Assembly: GCF_015773195.1 (NCBI RefSeq)
Contig: NZ_JADWYK010000004.1
Coordinates: 350,816 to 414,815, forward strand
Direction: 5' to 3'
DNA from: Hymenobacter guriensis
GTDB lineage: Bacteria; Bacteroidota; Bacteroidia; Cytophagales; Hymenobacteraceae
DNA length: 64,000 nt
Part shown: one piece after another, positions 16,709 to 29,490 of the stretch
Layout of the letters: each line of letters begins with the position of its first letter
How positions within the stretch are numbered: position 1 is the first letter of the stretch
Made by a program: the position numbers and the translations under genes
The notes under the pieces: model-generated
What the model was told of the DNA's origin: nothing
The model's database searches: none
The model's input: only the letters and a program-made list of their open reading frames with translations

Positions 16709-17605
16709 GTTCACCTCCGTCGGATGCAGCCATTGATATTGTGGGTCGCGGCGAAGCCAGGTGAGCTGCCGCTTGGCGTAACGACGGGAGTTGCGCTTGA
16801 GCAGGCGCACGGCTTCGGCGTAATCATACTGGCCCTCGAAGTAGCCGAACAGCTCCTGGTAGCCCACGGTCTGCAGGGCGTTGTGGTGGCGGTACGGGTA
16901 CAGAGCGCGGGCCTCGGCTTCCAGGCCTTGGACCAGCATCAGATCCATACGCTGGTCGATGCGTCGGTAGAGCTCCTCCCGCTCCCGGTTGAGGGCAATT
17001 TTTACTATCCGAAACGGCCGCGGCTCTGCCGAACTGGTGCCGTGAAACGAGCTGAACGGCTGCCCCGTTCCCCGGCAGATTTCCAAGGCCCGTAGCACGC
17101 GCTGGTGGTTTTGCTGGTCGATGCGGGCGTGCGTAACGGGGTCGAGTCGGGCCAGCTCGGCTACCAGCGGGGCAAGGCCTTGGGTGGCTAATTCTTCGTG
17201 CAGCTGTGCCCGCACCTCAGACGCCACGGCCGGCAGCACATCAAACCCTTCCGTGACGGCCTGCAGATACAAGCCCGAGCCACCCGTCAGAATCACCACG
17301 GGATGGCGCGTGAATAAGTCGGCCAGCAAGGCCAGGGCGTCCTGCTCGAACCGGCCGGCATTGTACTCCTCCGTAATGCTGTGAGAGTTGATGAAGTGAT
17401 GCGGGATGCCCTGCATTTCCTCGGGCGTAGGCTTAGCCGTGCCGATGGTCAGCTCCCGGAAAAACTGCCGTGAGTCGGCCGACACAATTTCGGTACGCAG
17501 CTCCTGCGCCAGACGTACGCACAGGTCGGTTTTGCCCACGGCGGTAGGCCCAGTGATGACCAGCAATGTCGGCTTGGCGGAGGAAATCAGGGAATGCAGC
17601 TGCAC
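16703..17605 (-). CDS. miaA: tRNA dimethylallyltransferase
   Basis: 300 residues. MiaA adds the dimethylallyl group to A37 next to the anticodon of tRNAs that read UNN codons. The P-loop GPTAVGKTDL comes first, then VSADSRQFFREL, 'IGTAKPTPEEMQGIPHHFIN', the VILTGGSGLYLQAV block, and the C-terminal QTVGYQELFGYFEG and RRYAKRQLTWLRRD. All are standard. The start ATG is at 17605, and the downstream glycosyltransferase gene on the same strand lies 18 bases upstream, so they may be co-transcribed. Confidence 0.95.
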   Translation of the reverse strand: MQLHSLISSAKPTLLVITGPTAVGKTDLCVRLAQELRTEIVSADSRQFFRELTIGTAKPTPEEMQGIPHHFINSHSITEEYNAGRFEQDALALLADLFTRHPVVILTGGSGLYLQAVTEGFDVLPAVASEVRAQLHEELATQGLAPLVAELARLDPVTHARIDQQNHQRVLRALEICRGTGQPFSSFHGTSSAEPRPFRIVKIALNREREELYRRIDQRMDLMLVQGLEAEARALYPYRHHNALQTVGYQELFGYFEGQYDYAEAVRLLKRNSRRYAKRQLTWLRRDPQYQWLHPTEVNW

Positions 17606-17623
17606 AGGTTATCGGAAAACGAT

Positions 17624-18778
17624 TCAGGAAATAAAAGCGGCTGCCGACTGCTTCGCAGGCGCGCTCAACGGCACCAATGCGGCGTACAGCTCCAGCAGCC
17701 GGGCTTCTTCGTGCTGCCAGCTCAGCTCCCGGCGGGCCTGGCGGCAGTTACGAGCCAGGGTCTGGTAGTGGGCCGCGTCGCCACCGGGCAGCAGGCGGTT
17801 GAGGGCCGCCGCCAGCGTGTCCGGCGCCAGGTCAGGTATCAGGTCGGCCACGTCGTACTGCTCGTTGAGGGCGCGGTACTCGGGGAAGTCCACCACCACC
17901 TGGGGTACGCCGGCGTGCAGGTAATCGAAGAACTTGTTGGCCAGGGAATAGTAGTAGCTCAGCCCCAGGTTTTCGAGCAGCATCACGCCCACCGTGGCCT
18001 GCCGGGTAAGCCTGCGCAGCTCGGCCGGCAGCACGTACCCACGAAACGCCACCTGCCCGCTGGCCAGAAGCCCCAGCCGCTCCGCCCGCGCCCGCAGCTC
18101 CTGCGACAGGTCGCCCTCCCCACAGAGCACCAGCCGGCCACGAACCTGCGGCATAGCTTCCAGCAGGGCTTCCAGTCCTCGACCCTCATTTAAGGCTCCC
18201 TGGTATAGAATAAACGGGTTTCCATGGGCAGAAACAGGGGCATGCTCAGCCACTTCAACGAGGCGACTGATATTGCGGATGACCTCGAAAGGACGGTTGT
18301 AGCGCTGCTCAAACAGCCGGGCCAGCGCGGGCCCCACCGTATACGCCAGCCGCGCCCGGGGCACGATAAATGCCTCTACGCGGCGCCATACCCATTGCAC
18401 AGCCGGGCGGCGCACCACTTCCGGCAGCTCCGTAAACAGCTCGTGAGCATCGTACACGAACGGCTGCCCGCTTAGCCGCGCCCGCAGCCACACGGGAAGA
18501 GCCGTATCCAGGTCGATGGCGCACCAGGCGGCGGCCCGCTGCGTGAGCAGGTAGGCCAGCAGCCGCAGCGTAAACTCCAGGTAAAACAGCTTGCCTTTGT
18601 GAAACCAGCAGCGCAGCCGGTACTGGGCGTAGGGCTGCGGCGTGAGGGGCAACGACTGCGGCAGCTTCCGCCCTACCAGCAGCACCTCGTACCCGCGCTG
18701 CGCCAAAGAGCCGCAGATGCGCTGCATGCGCTGGTCGTAGTTCAGGTCGGTGGTGACAGTAAAAAGCAGGCGGGGCAT
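17624..18778 (-). CDS. Family 4-type (GT-B) glycosyltransferase
   Basis: 384 residues. The protein starts RLLFTVTTDLNYDQRMQRIC and has the GT-B layout: an N-terminal acceptor domain with VYDAHELFTELPE, and a C-terminal nucleotide-sugar domain with FILYQGALNEGRGLEALLEAM, LVLCGEGDL and the 'LANKFFDYLHAGVPQVVVDFPEY' segment, where GT4 enzymes bind the nucleotide. It probably transfers a sugar to a cell-surface glycan or lipid. It stands alone rather than in a polysaccharide cluster, so the acceptor cannot be named. Confidence 0.85.
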   Translation of the reverse strand: MPRLLFTVTTDLNYDQRMQRICGSLAQRGYEVLLVGRKLPQSLPLTPQPYAQYRLRCWFHKGKLFYLEFTLRLLAYLLTQRAAAWCAIDLDTALPVWLRARLSGQPFVYDAHELFTELPEVVRRPAVQWVWRRVEAFIVPRARLAYTVGPALARLFEQRYNRPFEVIRNISRLVEVAEHAPVSAHGNPFILYQGALNEGRGLEALLEAMPQVRGRLVLCGEGDLSQELRARAERLGLLASGQVAFRGYVLPAELRRLTRQATVGVMLLENLGLSYYYSLANKFFDYLHAGVPQVVVDFPEYRALNEQYDVADLIPDLAPDTLAAALNRLLPGGDAAHYQTLARNCRQARRELSWQHEEARLLELYAALVPLSAPAKQSAAAFIS

Positions 18779-18917
18779 GGCAAAGCAAAGCCCGATACCG
18801 GATTATTCGGCGGCCGCACACGGCGGATTCGGGATATTTCAGCAAATTTAAGCAGTCAACCTCTCCCGTGCGGGGGCTATTTTCCGCCGGGTGCTTCTTC
18901 TGTTCGCTTCTACCCGT

Positions 18918-22976
<4,059 letters not shown>

Positions 22977-23040
22977 CCGGTACGTTTACTTAAGCCATTC
23001 TCCCTCTCCACTCCCCATCCCCTTTATTCCTCTCTTTCTC

Positions 23041-23418
23041 ATGGCCGACGCTAAGACGATTCTGATTGCCGAAGACAGCTCCGTGATTCTGAATCTGACC
23101 AAGAAAATCCTGGAGCTTCAGAAATATAAAATCGTGTCCGCCAAAAACGGGGGCGAAGTAATGAAGCAGGTGGAAGCCCAGCCCATCGACTGCGTGCTGA
23201 TGGACATCAACATTCCCGTGAAGGACGGCATGGAGTGCACCCGCGAAATCCGCCGCCACACCGACCCGCGCATTGCCGCCATTCCGGTTATTGCCATTAC
23301 CGGCAACGCCAACAACTACTCCATGGAGCAGTTCCGCGAGGCCGGCGTAACGGACTACCTGCCCAAGCCCCTCGATTTCGACGCCCTCGTGCGCGTGGTG
23401 AAGCAGTACGTAGGATAG
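23041..23418 (+). CDS. Single-domain response regulator
   Basis: 125 residues making just a receiver domain: acidic pair Glu11-Asp12, phospho-acceptor Asp55 in CVLMDINIPVKDG, the switch Thr in VIAITGNAN, and the Lys of YLPKPLD. There is no output domain. It follows the hybrid kinase by 64 bases on the same strand, so it probably takes phosphate from that kinase's HPt domain, as in CheY/DivK-like diffusible regulators. Confidence 0.92.
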   Translation: MADAKTILIAEDSSVILNLTKKILELQKYKIVSAKNGGEVMKQVEAQPIDCVLMDINIPVKDGMECTREIRRHTDPRIAAIPVIAITGNANNYSMEQFREAGVTDYLPKPLDFDALVRVVKQYVG

Positions 23419-23424
23419 GAATTA

Positions 23425-23517
23425 TGAATTATGAATGCTGAATTATGAATTGGCAGTAAACGTCCTACCTGCTCTTTTATCATGATTCATAATTCATAAT
23501 TCAGCATTCATAATTCA
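23425..23517. repeat. AT-rich palindromic element (AATTATGAATT type)
   Basis: Perfect 27-base arms (23425-23451 and 23491-23517) are made of short AATTATGAAT/GAATGCTGAATT blocks around a 39-base loop. It is strikingly AT-rich in a GC-rich setting, and ends just before the GTG start of the MBL gene. A related but distinct element occurs inside uvrA at 57659-57747. Confidence 0.85.
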
Positions 23518-23523
23518 AACGCA

Positions 23524-24294
23524 GTGCAGATAACTTTCCTTGGAACGGGCACGTCGCAGGGCGTGCCCGTGATTGGGTGCCAGTGCGCCGTGTGCCGCTC
23601 CCTCGACTACCGCGACAAGCGGCTGCGGGTATCGGTGCACCTGCAGGTGCAGGGCAAAAACATTATCATCGACTCGGGCCCCGATTTCCGGCAGCAGGCC
23701 CTGCGCGCCTACATCCAGCACCTTGACGCGCTGGTGTTCACCCACGAGCACAAAGACCACACCGGCGGCCTCGACGACATCCGGGCCTACAACTTCCGGC
23801 AGCAGCGGGACATGCCCGTGTACGCCGAGCCCCGGGTGCTGGAGCAGCTGAAACAAGAGTATGCCTACATCTTTGCCGAGCACCGCTACCCCGGCATCCC
23901 GCAGGTGCAGCTGCAACCCATCCTGAGCGACACGGAGACTTTTCTGGTGGAAGGCGTGCCGTTCGAGCCTATTCGGGCCCTGCACTACAAGCTGCCGGTG
24001 CTGGGTTTTCGCGTTGGCAATTTCACCTACGTCACGGATGCCAACCACCTTTCTCCGGCGGCCCTGGAGCAGATGCGCGGCTCGGAGGTGATTGTGCTGA
24101 ACGCCCTGCGCCACGAAAAGCACATTTCGCACTTCACCCTGCAGGAAGCCGTGGACATTCTCACAGACCTGGCTCCCACGCGGGCCTACCTTACCCACAT
24201 CAGCCACCAGCTGGGCCGCCACCGTGAAGTCGAAGCTACTCTGCCGCCGTTTATCCGGCTGGCGTACGACGGGCTGCGGGTGGAGTTGAAGTAA
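23524..24294 (+). CDS. MBL-fold metallohydrolase (PhnP-like)
   Basis: 256 residues starting with GTG at 23524 (MQITFLGTGTSQGVPVIGC). The metallo-beta-lactamase metal site is visible as FTHEHKDHTGG (HxHxDH), a later Asp in YVTDANHLS and a His in YLTHISHQLG. The early C-x-C-x-x-C cluster (CQCAVCRSLD) and overall order are like PhnP and related phosphodiesterases that act on small cyclic phosphates. There are no phosphonate genes nearby, so the substrate is open. Confidence 0.85.
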   Translation: MQITFLGTGTSQGVPVIGCQCAVCRSLDYRDKRLRVSVHLQVQGKNIIIDSGPDFRQQALRAYIQHLDALVFTHEHKDHTGGLDDIRAYNFRQQRDMPVYAEPRVLEQLKQEYAYIFAEHRYPGIPQVQLQPILSDTETFLVEGVPFEPIRALHYKLPVLGFRVGNFTYVTDANHLSPAALEQMRGSEVIVLNALRHEKHISHFTLQEAVDILTDLAPTRAYLTHISHQLGRHREVEATLPPFIRLAYDGLRVELK

Positions 24295-24384
24295 GCCAGT
24301 CTGGTATATTTATTCGCTAAGCGCGCTGGCAAAACCAAGCCGGTTAGCCAAGTCTCCAATAATTTCACCGGCGTTCTGCTTGCT

Positions 24385-24765
24385 GTGCCCATATCAAAAA
24401 TCCTGTTGCGTAATGGTACAATTGGCGGTATTCTGCTCATATGTACTCGGCTCTTCGATACAGTACTCTATTATTTGAACGGCTACCTGCTATTGCTTGT
24501 GTTAGTTTGTATACTAATACGAACGATAATATCAGTTCGGCAAATCAGGCCGGACCTCAGCTTATACTCGATAATAGGCATCTGCTGGGGTGTATCTTTC
24601 ATGGCACTTGGCCTTCAGACGGTATTTATAAGCATGACTGGCCAGTATTTCAATCAATCATGGGCTGGCTGGATAATTCTACTGTCAACTGCGCTTGTAT
24701 TGAGCCTGCTGGTTGCTTTGGGAGTACAAGGCATAAATCTGATCTGCCGGCGGCTTACGCGTTAA
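24385..24765 (+). CDS. Small hypothetical membrane protein
   Basis: About 126 residues from a GTG at 24385, with three to four hydrophobic stretches (for example GYLLLLVLVCILIRTII, GICWGVSFMALGLQTVFI and GWIILLSTALVLSLLVALG). Composition is clearly AT-richer than the flanks. I do not recognise it. The start is uncertain because no ATG is available upstream in frame; it could also be a fragment of a longer gene. Bases 24295-24384 hold nothing I can name. Confidence 0.45.
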   Translation: MPISKILLRNGTIGGILLICTRLFDTVLYYLNGYLLLLVLVCILIRTIISVRQIRPDLSLYSIIGICWGVSFMALGLQTVFISMTGQYFNQSWAGWIILLSTALVLSLLVALGVQGINLICRRLTR

Positions 24766-24871
24766 GACGATTCTCTCATCTGCTTTACCGTGGCTTTCAA
24801 TAGCAATACAGTGCTATAGTTCGTCTCAGCCATTGTATTCTCCGTTTGACTGAACTGTAAGCCCCCTCCCC

Positions 24872-26467
24872 ATGCACATCAACTACTACTTCCTGCGACA
24901 GCTGGCGCCGACGCTTACCCGGCAGCTGGCAGGCTTCACCGTAGCCACGTGCTTTTCGCAGGACAAGGATGAGCTGGTGATTGGCCTGACCAACGGCACG
25001 GCGGAGTACTGGCTGAAGCTGCACCTGGCCGCGGCTGGTGCCTTGCTTGCCCTCCCCGAAACCTTCCACCGCGCCCGCCAGAACTCTGTGGATCTGCTGC
25101 CCGGTTTGCTGGGGCGGCGCCTGGACTCTGTGCAGGCCTGGCCCTATGACCGGGTGCTGCAGCTCAACTTCCGGGGTGGGGCCACGCTGCTGCTGAAGCT
25201 GTACAGCACCCGTCCCAATGCCGTTTTTCGCCCCGCGCCCGATTCCCCGGCCGAGCTGTTTCACCAGCGCTACGCCGCCGACGCGGAGCTGCTGCCCCAC
25301 TCGCCGGAAAGAACCCAGCCGGAAGCTTCCGTAAGTGAGGTGCCGCAGGACAGCCCGCCGCAGAATCCGCTCAAAGCCTACCCCAGCCTTGGCGACCTGA
25401 CGCCCCTGTATCTGCAGGCCCACGGCTACGAGGCTGCCCCGCTCCCCGAAAGGTGGCGGCTGGTGCGCGACGTAGTGCAGCAGCTGGAGCAGCCCGCCGC
25501 TTTCTACATCGTGCGGGTTGAGGGCCGTACGCGGCTTAGCCTGCTGCCCGTGGGCGAGGTGGAAGCCACCTTGCCCGCCGAAGACCCCGTGGCCGCCCTG
25601 CGCCGCTTTGTGCCCCTGCTGCAGGGCCGCCGCGCCTACGAAGCCGAGCTGCGCCAGGTGCGCCAGCAGCTGGAAAAGCGCGCCGAGGAAGCCAGCACCA
25701 GCGCCGGCCACGCCCGGCGCCGCCTGCACGCCCTGGAGCACGAGGCCGGCTACCGCCACACCGCCGACCTGATTATGGCCCACCTGCACCAGATTGCGCC
25801 CGGCGCCGCGGAGGTGGAAGTAGAAGATTACCTGACCGGTGAGCAGCGCACCATCAAACTCAAGCCCACCGAAACGCCCCAGCGAACCGCCCAGAACCTC
25901 TACCGCAAAGCCAAAAATCAGCAGCTGGAAACCCGCCAGCTTAGGGAGCGGGCCGAGCGCCGCGAAGCCGAAGCCTTTGTGGCCCTGGAGCGCCTGGAGG
26001 AGTTGGCGGCCCTCCCGCCCGATGAGCTGCGTACTCTACGAGCCTGGCGCAAGCAGCACGGGCTCGATGCCGCCACGGCCACCAAAGCGGCAGCCCAGGA
26101 GTTGCCTTTCAAGGTATTTGAGGACAGCGGCTTCACTATCCTCGTCGGCCGCAATGCCCAGAACAACGACCTGCTTACCCAGCGCTACGCCCACAAGGAC
26201 GACCTGTGGCTGCACGCCAAGGACGTCACCGGCTCCCACGTCGTGATTCGGCAGCGGCCGGGCCATCCGGTGCCGGAGCCCGTGCAGGAGCGCGCCGCCC
26301 AGCTGGCCGCCTGGTACTCCCGTCGTAAAAACGACTCGCTCTGCCCCGTCACCATCACGCCCAAGAAGTTTGTGCGCAAGCCCAAAGGCGCGGTGGCCGG
26401 CTCAGTAGCGGTGGAGCGGGAAAAAGTGCTGCTGGTAGTGCCCGCCAACCCCTTCGAGCGGGATTAG
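24872..26467 (+). CDS. NFACT-family (RqcH-like) ribosome quality-control protein
   Basis: 531 residues. The C-terminal NFACT-R (DUF814) domain is clear: SGFTILVGRNAQNNDLLTQ followed by KDDLWLHAKDVTGSHVVIR, with a long charged coiled-coil before it (about residues 250-400). The NFACT-N part begins at MHINYYFLRQL and is divergent. RqcH binds stalled 50S subunits and recruits tRNA-Ala to tag nascent chains with alanine. Function as RqcH is an inference from domain order; the N-terminal residues used by RqcH are not easily aligned by eye. Confidence 0.82.
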   Translation: MHINYYFLRQLAPTLTRQLAGFTVATCFSQDKDELVIGLTNGTAEYWLKLHLAAAGALLALPETFHRARQNSVDLLPGLLGRRLDSVQAWPYDRVLQLNFRGGATLLLKLYSTRPNAVFRPAPDSPAELFHQRYAADAELLPHSPERTQPEASVSEVPQDSPPQNPLKAYPSLGDLTPLYLQAHGYEAAPLPERWRLVRDVVQQLEQPAAFYIVRVEGRTRLSLLPVGEVEATLPAEDPVAALRRFVPLLQGRRAYEAELRQVRQQLEKRAEEASTSAGHARRRLHALEHEAGYRHTADLIMAHLHQIAPGAAEVEVEDYLTGEQRTIKLKPTETPQRTAQNLYRKAKNQQLETRQLRERAERREAEAFVALERLEELAALPPDELRTLRAWRKQHGLDAATATKAAAQELPFKVFEDSGFTILVGRNAQNNDLLTQRYAHKDDLWLHAKDVTGSHVVIRQRPGHPVPEPVQERAAQLAAWYSRRKNDSLCPVTITPKKFVRKPKGAVAGSVAVEREKVLLVVPANPFERD

Positions 26468-26508
26468 CAGCCGAGGCATATCCAACCGGGTCTGACGCCC
26501 ACTGCGGT

Positions 26509-26594
26509 GTAGGGGCGGGGCTAGCTCCCGCCCGCCGGCTGCGCCGCTATAACGATGCCGTTCAACGATGGGCGGGGACGAGCCCCGCCCCTAC
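26509..26594. repeat. GC-rich inverted repeat (GTAGGGGCGGGGCT)
   Basis: GTAGGGGCGGGGCT (26509-26522) is mirrored exactly at 26581-26594, and an inner CTCCCGCCC is nearly mirrored by GGGCGGGGA. It lies in the noncoding stretch between the NFACT gene and tRNA-Leu and is of the REP type. Confidence 0.8.
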
Positions 26595-26631
26595 TACGTT
26601 TCTTGCCTCTCTTCTGAACGGTACTAAAACA

Positions 26632-26668
26632 ACACGACCCGCTTTGGCCAGGCCAGAGCGGGTCGTGT
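26632..26668. terminator. Hairpin between the NFACT gene and tRNA-Leu
   Basis: ACACGACCCGCT (26632-26643) pairs perfectly with AGCGGGTCGTGT (26657-26668), with an inner TTGGCC/GGCC extension. It could end both the NFACT transcript and the tRNA transcript on the other strand. No strong T-run follows on the plus strand. Confidence 0.6.
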
Positions 26669-26679
26669 ATGAATTTGCG

Positions 26680-26761
26680 TGCGCGCGGGGAGATTCGAAC
26701 TCCCACACCCGAAGGCACCACCCCCTCAAGATGGCGTGTCTACCAGTTTCACCACGTGCGC
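26680..26761 (-). tRNA. tRNA-Leu (GAG anticodon)
   Basis: The minus strand reads GCGCACG (acceptor), a Leu-type D arm (GTGGTGAAACTGGTAGACAC), an anticodon stem CCATC/GGTGG with loop TTGAGGG (anticodon GAG, reading CUC and CUU), a variable stem around TGCCTTCGGGTG, and a T arm GGGAG-TTCGAAT-CTCCC. The 3' acceptor side CGCGCGC leaves one A-C mismatch at pair 5-68. CCA is not encoded (CGCA follows the discriminator A). 82 nucleotides. Confidence 0.93.
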
Positions 26762-27087
26762 AAAAGAGAAGGCGAAATCGATAAAGAGCGAAAACCGTTG
26801 TTTTCGGCTTCGGTGAGGCGGCGAAGCGAGGGCAAAAGTAGCTACTCAGTTACACCAGTGCAAGCCGGGGCCGTATTTTTTTGCCTTACTGAGGCAGCTG
26901 GCGGCGACTTTGCTTCCTCTTGCGGCTCATTCTCAGCCATAAGCCTGTCCGTATTTTTATTTCGTATGAGGCAGATACTCCTTCATTCTGGAGCTAGGTG
27001 GCCACGGCTGCTCCCCGACCAAAGATGCTTCACAAACGTTGTTTAACACTTTCCCTCGCGCTGAAACCCATCAACCCCTAAAACCAA
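26762..27087. other. Noncoding stretch, nothing recognised
   Basis: These roughly 325 bases between the tRNA-Leu 5' end and the Dps terminator hold only short unsupported reading frames. I see no repeat or RNA structure that stands out. The part nearest the tRNA should contain its promoter on the minus strand, but I cannot point to a convincing box. Confidence 0.5.
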
Positions 27088-27113
27088 AATAGCCCGACCA
27101 TCCGGCCGGGCTA
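27088..27113 (-). terminator. Terminator of the Dps gene
   Basis: On the minus strand AGCCCGGCC...GGTCGGGCT forms a GC-rich hairpin followed by ATTTTGGTTTT, 30 bases past the Dps stop codon. Confidence 0.7.
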
Positions 27114-27142
27114 CTTCAGTTATATCGATGCGCGAAACGTGC

Positions 27143-27793
27143 TTACGACCGGGCCAGCGGGGTATCTACCACGTGCTCCGACACGAACCACACTTGCAGC
27201 TCGTTGGTGCGCAGCACGTTGCTTACCACCAGGTCATTGGTGCCGTCGTCGCCGGACTCATCGGCTTTTTCGGCGTATTCGTGGCAGTTCTTGAGGATGA
27301 TCTGGTGGGCTTCCAGCAGGCGCGACACCTGCACGGGCGCTTCTTCCCGGTCCCTGGGTGGACGCGGGATGCTGGTCAGCTCGGCCACGTCGGCGGCCAT
27401 GGCCACGGCCACGCCACCCAGGATCTGGATCCGCTCGGCAATCATATCTACCAGGGCGTCCTGCTCCTCGTAGTGCTTGTCGTAGAGCAGGTGCAGCTGG
27501 TAGAACGTGGGGCCTACCACCTGCCAGTGGTGCTTTTTGTACATGTCGCGGATGGAGCAGGTATCGGCCAGCAGCTGGTTGAGCATGTTCACGCTTTCCT
27601 GGCGGGTGGCGGCGTCGAGGCCGATAGGCAGGCGCTGCGACACGGTTCCGTACTTCTGCAGGGGCGCCGGGGCGTCGAACTGCTGGTTCAGGATGGGTTG
27701 CACGCTGGGCGCGGCAGCGCGGCCGTTGGAGGCCGTTGCAGCCGCTTTTTGCTGGGCGGCCGGCTTCTTGGGAGCAGTGGTTTTGGTTGCCAT
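27143..27793 (-). CDS. Dps family ferritin-like protein
   Basis: 216 residues. Dps dodecamers oxidise Fe(II) with peroxide, store the iron and often coat DNA. The inter-subunit ferroxidase centre is visible in MYKKHHWQVVGPTFYQLH and then DKHYEEQDALVDMIAERI. An unusually long Lys/Ala-rich N-terminal tail (TKTTAPKKPAAQQKAAAT) precedes the four-helix domain and is suited to DNA binding. It is transcribed away from a VIT1-type transporter gene across a 123-base shared region, which ties both to iron handling. Confidence 0.92.
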   Translation of the reverse strand: MATKTTAPKKPAAQQKAAATASNGRAAAPSVQPILNQQFDAPAPLQKYGTVSQRLPIGLDAATRQESVNMLNQLLADTCSIRDMYKKHHWQVVGPTFYQLHLLYDKHYEEQDALVDMIAERIQILGGVAVAMAADVAELTSIPRPPRDREEAPVQVSRLLEAHQIILKNCHEYAEKADESGDDGTNDLVVSNVLRTNELQVWFVSEHVVDTPLARS

Positions 27794-27916
27794 GATAGGA
27801 TTCGGAGTAAGATGGGCGCCGCCTATTCAACAGGGGCGGCCGGGCTTTTCTTACGCAGCCTTCCTCCTGAGGTTGAGGAAAACCCGTTACTTTCCTTTTT
27901 CAAAGATTTCCCTGCC

Positions 27917-28618
27917 ATGCAGCACCAGCATCCGCATCCCGAGGAGCACCTCACCAGCTCGGCCATGCTCCAGGATATTGTCATTGGTCTTTCCGACGGC
28001 CTCACGGTACCCTTTGCGCTGGCCGCCGGCCTGAGTGGGGCCGTGGATTCGTCGGCGCTGGTGATTACGGCCGGGCTGGCTGAGATTGTGGCCGGCTCCA
28101 TTGCTATGGGGCTGGGCGGCTACCTGGCCGGGCGCACGGAGGTGGAGCACTACCAGGCCGAGCTAGCCCGCGAGTACCGCGAAGTAGCCGAAGTACCCCA
28201 CGTGGAGCGCGCCGAAGTAGACGAGCTGCTGGCCGAAATGGGCCTCTCCCCTGCCACCCGCGCCCAGGCCGTGCAGGAGCTCACCGCCGACCCCCACCAG
28301 TGGGTGCGCTTTATGATGAAGTACGAGTTGGGGCTGGAAAAGCCCGACCCTCAACAGGCCCGCAACAGCGCCCTCACCATTGGGCTGGCCTACGCCCTGG
28401 GCGGGCTGGTACCCCTCTCGGCTTACTTCTTCACGGCCACGCCCCGGGAGGGCCTGCTGTGGTCGGCCGTCATTACCCTGGTGTGCCTGCTGGTATTTGG
28501 CTTTCTCAAAAGCCGCCTCACCGGTCAGCCGCCCGTGCTGGGCGCCCTGCGCATGGCCGGCATCGGGGCCCTGGCCGCCGGCGCCGCCTTCCTCGTCGCC
28601 CGCTGGATCGGGGGCTAG
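27917..28618 (+). CDS. VIT1/CCC1 family metal transporter
   Basis: 233 residues. The VIT1/CCC1 family moves Fe(II) or Mn(II) across membranes. The first helix has 'DIVIGLSDGLTVPFALAAGLSGA', the signature of the family, followed by IVAGSIAMGLGGYLAGRTE, then a cytoplasmic acidic loop with several Glu (HYQAELAREYREVAEVPHVE) where family members bind metal, and three further helices at the C-terminus. The ATG at 27917 (MQHQHPHPEEH, His-rich) is chosen; the frame is open further upstream but runs across the divergent promoter region. Confidence 0.9.
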   Translation: MQHQHPHPEEHLTSSAMLQDIVIGLSDGLTVPFALAAGLSGAVDSSALVITAGLAEIVAGSIAMGLGGYLAGRTEVEHYQAELAREYREVAEVPHVERAEVDELLAEMGLSPATRAQAVQELTADPHQWVRFMMKYELGLEKPDPQQARNSALTIGLAYALGGLVPLSAYFFTATPREGLLWSAVITLVCLLVFGFLKSRLTGQPPVLGALRMAGIGALAAGAAFLVARWIGG

Positions 28619-28799
28619 GGAATGTGTTTTGAATGTGCTGCGCTTCGCTAATGTGGTAATGTGCTAATGGGTTGGAGGCTAGAAACCTAATTCCTCTCCT
28701 TCAAAAAAGAGGGGAACTAACAGCTAGTTATAACCCCTTTCCCACCTCAGCACATTTCCCACATTAGCACATTCAACCCACATTCCCCACATTAATAAC
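28619..28799. repeat. Noncoding region with AATGTGCTAATG-type inverted repeats
   Basis: Copies of AATGTG/CTAATGTGG/AATGTGCTAATGGGTTG near 28620-28680 are mirrored by CACATTTCCCACATTAGCACATTCAACCC near 28750-28780. Between them CCTCTCC...GAGAGGGG-like arms (about 28693-28720) resemble a second element near 38315-38345. It is a cluster of short palindromes separating the VIT1 gene from the MOSC gene. Confidence 0.6.
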
Positions 28800-29324
28800 A
28801 TGGCTTTCCCCTTCTTTGGCGACGATAAATCGAAAATAGCCCAGCTGCTGGCTACCCTGCCCCAAACCGGCCGCGTGGAGTGGATAGGCCTGCGCCCGGC
28901 CCGACGGGAACCCCTGCTGAGCGTGGCCGAGGCCACCGTGGAAACCGACCGCCACTTGCTGGGCGACCATGCCCGGCCCAAGCCCGGGGGCAAGCGGCAG
29001 ATTACCCTCATCCAGCACGAGCACCTGGCGGCCGTGGCCGGCTACCTGGGGTTGCCCGAGCCTGTGGAGCCCGGCCGCCTGCGCCGCAACCTGGTGGTGA
29101 GCGGGCTCAACCTGCTGGCCCTCAAAAACCGCCGCATCCGGCTGGGCGAGGAAGTGGAACTCGAAATTACGGGCGAGTGCCACCCCTGCTCCCGCATGGA
29201 GGAAGAGCTGGGCCCCGGCGGCTACAACGCCATGCGCGGGCACGGAGGCCTCACGGCCCGCATTGTGCAGGGCGGCACCCTGCGCGTGGGGGATGCCGTG
29301 CGGGTGGTGGAAGCAGGTGAGTAG
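28800..29324 (+). CDS. MOSC domain protein
   Basis: 174 residues with a single MOSC (molybdenum cofactor sulfurase C-terminal) domain. Typical blocks are 'VEWIGLRPARREPL', GGKRQITLIQHEHLAAVA, 'RRNLVVSGLNLLALKNRRIRLGE' and the conserved Cys in ECHPCSRMEEELG, which in the family may handle sulfur or bind the molybdenum cofactor. It is short and stand-alone, like YiiM/YuaD-type proteins. No molybdenum genes are nearby. The stop is followed by a terminator at 29458. Confidence 0.88.
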   Translation: MAFPFFGDDKSKIAQLLATLPQTGRVEWIGLRPARREPLLSVAEATVETDRHLLGDHARPKPGGKRQITLIQHEHLAAVAGYLGLPEPVEPGRLRRNLVVSGLNLLALKNRRIRLGEEVELEITGECHPCSRMEEELGPGGYNAMRGHGGLTARIVQGGTLRVGDAVRVVEAGE

Positions 29325-29457
29325 CTACCTACGCTACTAATCTGGCAATTTTCCTCAGCTGTGGATTACGAAAACCCTTTTGCGAGAGAAATGCATACTC
29401 GCAAAGCCGCCCTCTAGGCCCCGGCTGTTCCGCTGTTCTATCCTTCGCACCTATTGC

Positions 29458-29490
29458 AGGCCCCTTCCGGTTTCGGAGGGGGCCTTTTTT
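29458..29490 (+). terminator. Rho-independent terminator
   Basis: AGGCCCCTTCCG (29458-29469) pairs with CGGAGGGGGCCT around a short loop and is followed by six T. It lies about 130 bases after the MOSC gene. Confidence 0.85.

Noticed and set aside
27128..27916. Upstream extension of the VIT1-type transporter frame across the Dps gene
   Set aside because: It is antisense to Dps; the His-rich ATG start at 27917 precedes the first family motif by a normal distance.
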